Shown here: positions 5,764 to 7,865 of the stretch, piece after piece | Layout of the letters: the number at the start of each line of letters is the position of its first letter | How positions within the stretch are numbered: the first letter of the stretch is position 1 | NCBI GenBank assembly: GCA_045613585.1 | Contig: JAZLBG010000091.1 | Span: 1-7,865, forward strand | Length of the DNA: 7,865 nt | Source of the DNA: Fimenecus sp045613585 | GTDB lineage: Bacteria; Bacillota; Clostridia; Oscillospirales; Acutalibacteraceae | Direction: 5' to 3' | The notes under the pieces: model-generated | Databases searched by the model: none | Told to the model about the DNA's origin: nothing | What the model saw: only the letters and a program-made list of their open reading frames with translations | Program-made: the position numbers and the translations under genes

Positions 5764-5804
5764 AAGCATAGATTTCGGTCTATGCTTTATTTTTTTGTTT
5801 TTTT
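5764..5804 (+). terminator. Intrinsic terminator after proC
   Basis: Arms AAGCATAGA (5764-5772) and TCTATGCTT (5779-5787) form a perfect 9-bp stem with a 6-nt loop (TTTCGG). They are followed by a long T-rich run broken by single A and G bases (5788-5804). It ends the mscL-proC transcript. Confidence 0.92.
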
Positions 5805-5814
5805 GTGTTAGAAT
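5786..5814 (+). promoter_or_regulatory. Possible weak promoter for nrdG within the terminator T-run
   Basis: An extended -10, TGTTAGAAT (TAGAAT at 5809-5814), is present, with a poor -35 TTTATT (5786-5791) at 17 bp. The -35 lies in the terminator tail. No better promoter is seen before nrdG. If used, transcription would start near 5821 and the hairpin array would form the whole leader. Confidence 0.3.
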
Positions 5815-5826
5815 AAACTAAATAAA

Positions 5827-5952
5827 GTGATATTATTGTCTTTGACAATAGTGATATTGAAACTTGCAGTTTCAGTTATATTTTATTCGTACCAACTTGC
5901 GAAGCAATATAACTCGCCGCAAGGCGAATAAAACTGCCGAAAGTATTCGGCA
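5827..5952 (+). repeat. Five-hairpin repeat array with GTGATAT-type spacers
   Basis: Consecutive hairpins are TATTGTC/GACAATA (5834-5850), TGAAAC/GTTTCA (5858-5874), TTGC/GCAA (5897-5907), CGCC/GGCG (5915-5926) and TGCCGAA/TTCGGCA (5935-5952). Spacers GTGATAT (5827-5833 and 5851-5857) and GTTATAT (5875-5881) lead the left half, while their reverse form ATATAAC (5908-5913 region) appears in the right half. In addition TTTTATTCG (5881-5889) can pair with CGAATAAAA (5925-5933), competing with the CGCC hairpin. It fills the gap before nrdG and ends 4 nt before the AGGTGA ribosome site. It looks like a mobile-style interspersed repeat, possibly also an mRNA leader. Confidence 0.7.
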
Positions 5953-5966
5953 TAAAAGGTGATTTT

Positions 5967-6662
5967 ATGATTATTAATGGTTTTCAAAAATTAACATTAC
6001 TTGATTATCCTGGCAAAGTTGCTTGCACTATTTTTACAGCAGGGTGTAATATGCGCTGTCCTTTTTGTCATAACGCTTCACTAGTAACTCATATTGATAG
6101 CGAAAATATATTCAATACAGATGATATTTTAAATTATCTTGAAAAGCGTCAGGGTATTTTAGAGGGGGTTTGCATTACAGGTGGTGAGCCACTTTTGCAA
6201 CCTGATATTAAAGAGTTTATTTCCGAAATCAAAAAACTTGGTTATTCAGTTAAGCTTGATACAAATGGCACGTTCCCTGAAAAGCTCAAGGATTTAGTTG
6301 ATAATGGACTTGTTGACTATGTTGCTATGGACATTAAAAATAGTAAAGCAAAATACAAAGAAACCGCGGGCATAGAGAATCTTGACTTATCAAAGATAGA
6401 AGAAAGTGTTGAATTTTTAATTAACAGTAAGTTGGATTTTGAATTCAGAACAACTATCGTTAATGAATTTCATACTGTTGATGACATACAAGATATTGTG
6501 GTCTGGATTAGTGGCGCACACAAGTACTTTTTACAAAATTTTGTTGATTCAGGTGACCTTATAGGTGACACTTTAAGCCCTGTAACCCTTGATATACTTA
6601 AGAAAATGCAAGAAAAAGCCATAGAAATTATACCGAATACTCAAATTCGCGGAATTTCATAA
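5967..6662 (+). CDS. nrdG: Anaerobic ribonucleoside-triphosphate reductase activating protein (NrdG2 type)
   Basis: This radical SAM activase uses S-adenosylmethionine and a [4Fe-4S] cluster to create the glycyl radical on NrdD. Its 231 residues begin with the family opening GFQKLTLLDYPGKVACTIF (5-23). The cluster motif CxxxCxxC follows (C27, C31, C34, in GCNMRCPFCHN), then the SAM-contacting TGGEP (71-75) and later LDTNG (97-101) and AMDIK (120-124). The long form with the LDYPG opening matches the NrdG2 subfamily rather than the shorter E. coli-type NrdG. AGGTGA sits 4 nt before the ATG. Its presumed target nrdD starts 144 bp downstream with its own promoter. I see no terminator between, so partial read-through is possible. 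The general COG1180 activase family also includes pyruvate formate-lyase activases; the adjacency decides the call. Confidence 0.9.
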   Translation: MIINGFQKLTLLDYPGKVACTIFTAGCNMRCPFCHNASLVTHIDSENIFNTDDILNYLEKRQGILEGVCITGGEPLLQPDIKEFISEIKKLGYSVKLDTNGTFPEKLKDLVDNGLVDYVAMDIKNSKAKYKETAGIENLDLSKIEESVEFLINSKLDFEFRTTIVNEFHTVDDIQDIVVWISGAHKYFLQNFVDSGDLIGDTLSPVTLDILKKMQEKAIEIIPNTQIRGIS

Positions 6663-6674
6663 AAACCACAAAAA

Positions 6675-6690
6675 ACACAATATATTGTGT
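6675..6690. promoter_or_regulatory. NrdR box 1 (perfect 16-bp palindrome)
   Basis: ACACAATATATTGTGT is a perfect palindrome and closely matches the known NrdR box consensus (ACAC, AT-rich core, GTGT). It lies 9 bp upstream of the nrdD -35 box. NrdR is the ATP/dATP-sensing repressor of ribonucleotide reductase genes in most bacteria. Its gene is not in this window. Confidence 0.8.
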
Positions 6691-6699
6691 AAAAACCTA

Positions 6700-6728
6700 T
6701 TGACAAAACACTATATATGTACTATAAT
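6700..6728 (+). promoter_or_regulatory. Consensus promoter for nrdD
   Basis: Perfect TTGACA (6700-6705) and TATAAT (6723-6728) are separated by 17 bp. Transcription should start near 6735. NrdR box 2 lies over the spacer and touches the -10, so repression by blocking RNA polymerase is expected. Confidence 0.9.
6708..6723. promoter_or_regulatory. Probable NrdR box 2 (right half degenerate)
   Basis: ACACTATATATGTACT keeps the left half of the NrdR consensus (ACACTATAT) but departs in the GTGT half. Its centre is 33 bp from that of box 1, close to the 31-32 bp usual for paired NrdR boxes, so both lie on nearly the same helix face. It covers the promoter spacer and the first base of the -10. Confidence 0.6.
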
Positions 6729-6762
6729 AAATCTCGCTATCCCCAAGGAATTAGCGGGATTT
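6729..6762 (+). other. Hairpin at the 5' end of the nrdD transcript
   Basis: Arms AAATCTCGCTA (6729-6739) and TAGCGGGATTT (6752-6762) form an 11-bp stem with one G-T pair. Inside the 12-nt loop TCC can pair with GGA to extend it. The predicted transcription start (about 6735) falls inside the left arm, so the RNA would hold roughly the inner CGCTA/TAGCG stem. A short T-rich run (TTATTCTTTT) follows, so it could be a weak attenuator or a 5' stabilising hairpin. Confidence 0.5.
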
Positions 6763-6806
6763 ATTCTTTTAATAAACAGAAATAAAAATTGTAGGGAGGA
6801 CAAAAT

Positions 6807-7865
6807 ATGTATAACGTACTTAAAAGAGATGGCAAAATAGCAAGTTTTGACGTTAAAAAGATTGCAGACGCTATTACACAAGCATTTGAGGCTTGTAACA
6901 AACAATTTAACCCTGATATTATCGATTTCTTAGCACTTAAAGTTACTGCAGATTTTGAACCAAAAATCAAAGATGGTAACGTAGCAGTTGAAGATATTCA
7001 GGATAGTGTTGAATCAGTTCTTATTAAAGCAGGTTATGATGATGTTTCAAAAGCATACATTATCTATCGTCGTCAAAGAGAAAAGGTTCGTAACCTTAAC
7101 GCAACAATGGTTGACTACAAGGCAATTATCGATAACTACCTTAATGTTAACGACTGGCGTGTTAAAGAAAACTCAACAGTTACATATTCAGTTGGTGGTT
7201 TGATTCTTTCAAACTCTGGTGCTGTTACTGCTAACTATTGGCTTTCAGAAATCTATGATGATGAAATCGGCAACGCTCACAGAAATGCTGATATTCACAT
7301 TCATGACCTTTCAATGCTTACAGGTTACTGTGCAGGTTGGTCACTTAAACAGCTTATTACAGAGGGCCTTGGCGGTGTTCCAGGTAAAATCACTTCTGCA
7401 CCAGCTGCTCACCTTTCAACACTCTGCAACCAGATGGTAAACTTCCTTGGTATTATGCAGAATGAATGGGCAGGCGCTCAGGCATTCTCATCATTTGATA
7501 CATATTTAGCTCCTTTCGTAAAGGTTGATAACCTTTCATATAAAGAAGTTAAACAGTGCATTCAGTCATTTATCTATGGTGTAAATACTCCATCTCGTTG
7601 GGGTACACAGTCTCCATTCACAAACATTACTCTTGACTGGACAGTTCCAAACGACCTTGCAGAACTCAACTGTATCATCGGCGGTAAGGAAGCTGACTTC
7701 CGTTACAAAGACTGTCAGAAAGAAATGGATATGGTCAACAAAGCTTTCATCGAAATTATGATTGAAGGCGATGCTAACGGCAGAGGTTTCCAGTATCCAA
7801 TCCCAACATATTCCATCACTAAGGACTTCGACTGGAGCGAAACAGAAAATAACAAGCTTCTGTTT
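6807..7865 (+). CDS. nrdD: Anaerobic ribonucleoside-triphosphate reductase, N-terminal part (runs off window)
   Basis: NrdD is the class III glycyl-radical reductase that converts NTPs to dNTPs in anaerobes. The frame is open from the ATG to the last base, giving 353 codons, about half of the usual 700-plus. Residues 1 to about 92 are an ATP-cone (VLKRDGKIASFDVKKI near the start), the allosteric dATP/ATP site. The catalytic barrel follows with ADIHIHDL (161-168), TGYCAGWSL (172-180, Cys175 in the conserved YCxGW position), GAQAFSSFD (223-231), NTPSRWGTQSPFTNIT (260-275) and GRGFQYPIPTYSIT (325-338). AGGGAGGA lies 6 nt before the start. The C-terminal zinc site and radical Gly lie beyond the window, so activity cannot be judged. 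The promoter, NrdR boxes and nrdG upstream support the call. Confidence 0.96.
   Translation, partial: MYNVLKRDGKIASFDVKKIADAITQAFEACNKQFNPDIIDFLALKVTADFEPKIKDGNVAVEDIQDSVESVLIKAGYDDVSKAYIIYRRQREKVRNLNATMVDYKAIIDNYLNVNDWRVKENSTVTYSVGGLILSNSGAVTANYWLSEIYDDEIGNAHRNADIHIHDLSMLTGYCAGWSLKQLITEGLGGVPGKITSAPAAHLSTLCNQMVNFLGIMQNEWAGAQAFSSFDTYLAPFVKVDNLSYKEVKQCIQSFIYGVNTPSRWGTQSPFTNITLDWTVPNDLAELNCIIGGKEADFRYKDCQKEMDMVNKAFIEIMIEGDANGRGFQYPIPTYSITKDFDWSETENNKLLF

Noticed and set aside
6675..6690. Terminator of nrdG
   Set aside because: The palindrome is AT-rich, has no loop and is followed by AAAAACC rather than T residues; it matches an NrdR box better.
6663..6806. Cobalamin or other riboswitch ahead of nrdD
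   Set aside because: The predicted leader is only about 70 nt and I see no conserved riboswitch core, just one simple hairpin.
6988..7440. Two plus-strand frames (6988-7203 and 7219-7440) inside nrdD
   Set aside because: They are out-of-frame shadows; the nrdD frame is uninterrupted with family motifs throughout.

Overview
The window is low-GC DNA that reads like a gut-type anaerobic clostridium (Bacillota, plausibly Oscillospirales/Ruminococcaceae). This is an inference from three things: oxygen-sensitive glycyl-radical and radical-SAM enzymes, A-rich Shine-Dalgarno signals with strong sigma-70-type promoters, and short hairpin repeats of a style common in that group. No rRNA, tRNA, CRISPR array, transposase or phage gene is visible.

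Layout. Positions 1-228 hold two hairpin repeat copies and a bidirectional terminator, with no gene. Positions 229-3346 are a minus-strand set transcribed as coaX (type III pantothenate kinase), then an ECF-transporter S component (probably pantothenate uptake), then a membrane protein with an N-terminal zinc ribbon and two kinds of internal tandem repeat. A REP-like element sits between coaX and the S component. Positions 3347-3546 are a divergent control region: two good promoters face away from each other with -35 boxes sharing a base, and an 85-bp imperfect palindrome lies in the predicted leader of the plus-strand gene.

On the plus strand follow a PflX-like radical SAM protein (3547-4425), then mscL with a fused C-terminal zinc ribbon and its own promoter, then proC starting 2 nt after mscL and ending at a strong terminator. 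Next come a five-hairpin repeat array, nrdG (activase of the anaerobic ribonucleotide reductase), a control region with an apparent pair of NrdR boxes around a TTGACA-17-TATAAT promoter, and the first 353 codons of nrdD, which runs off the window.

How the genes work together. coaX and the S component fit import of pantothenate followed by the first step of coenzyme A synthesis. NrdG installs the glycyl radical on NrdD, which makes deoxynucleotides without oxygen; the NrdR-like boxes fit dNTP-responsive repression. proC makes proline, and mscL is an osmotic emergency valve, so their tight coupling suggests a shared osmotic theme, though this is inference. I see no clear new defence or mobile system. 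The most unusual items are the zinc-ribbon/hendecad membrane protein, the zinc-ribbon MscL, the multi-hairpin array before nrdG, and the arm-variable hairpin repeats.
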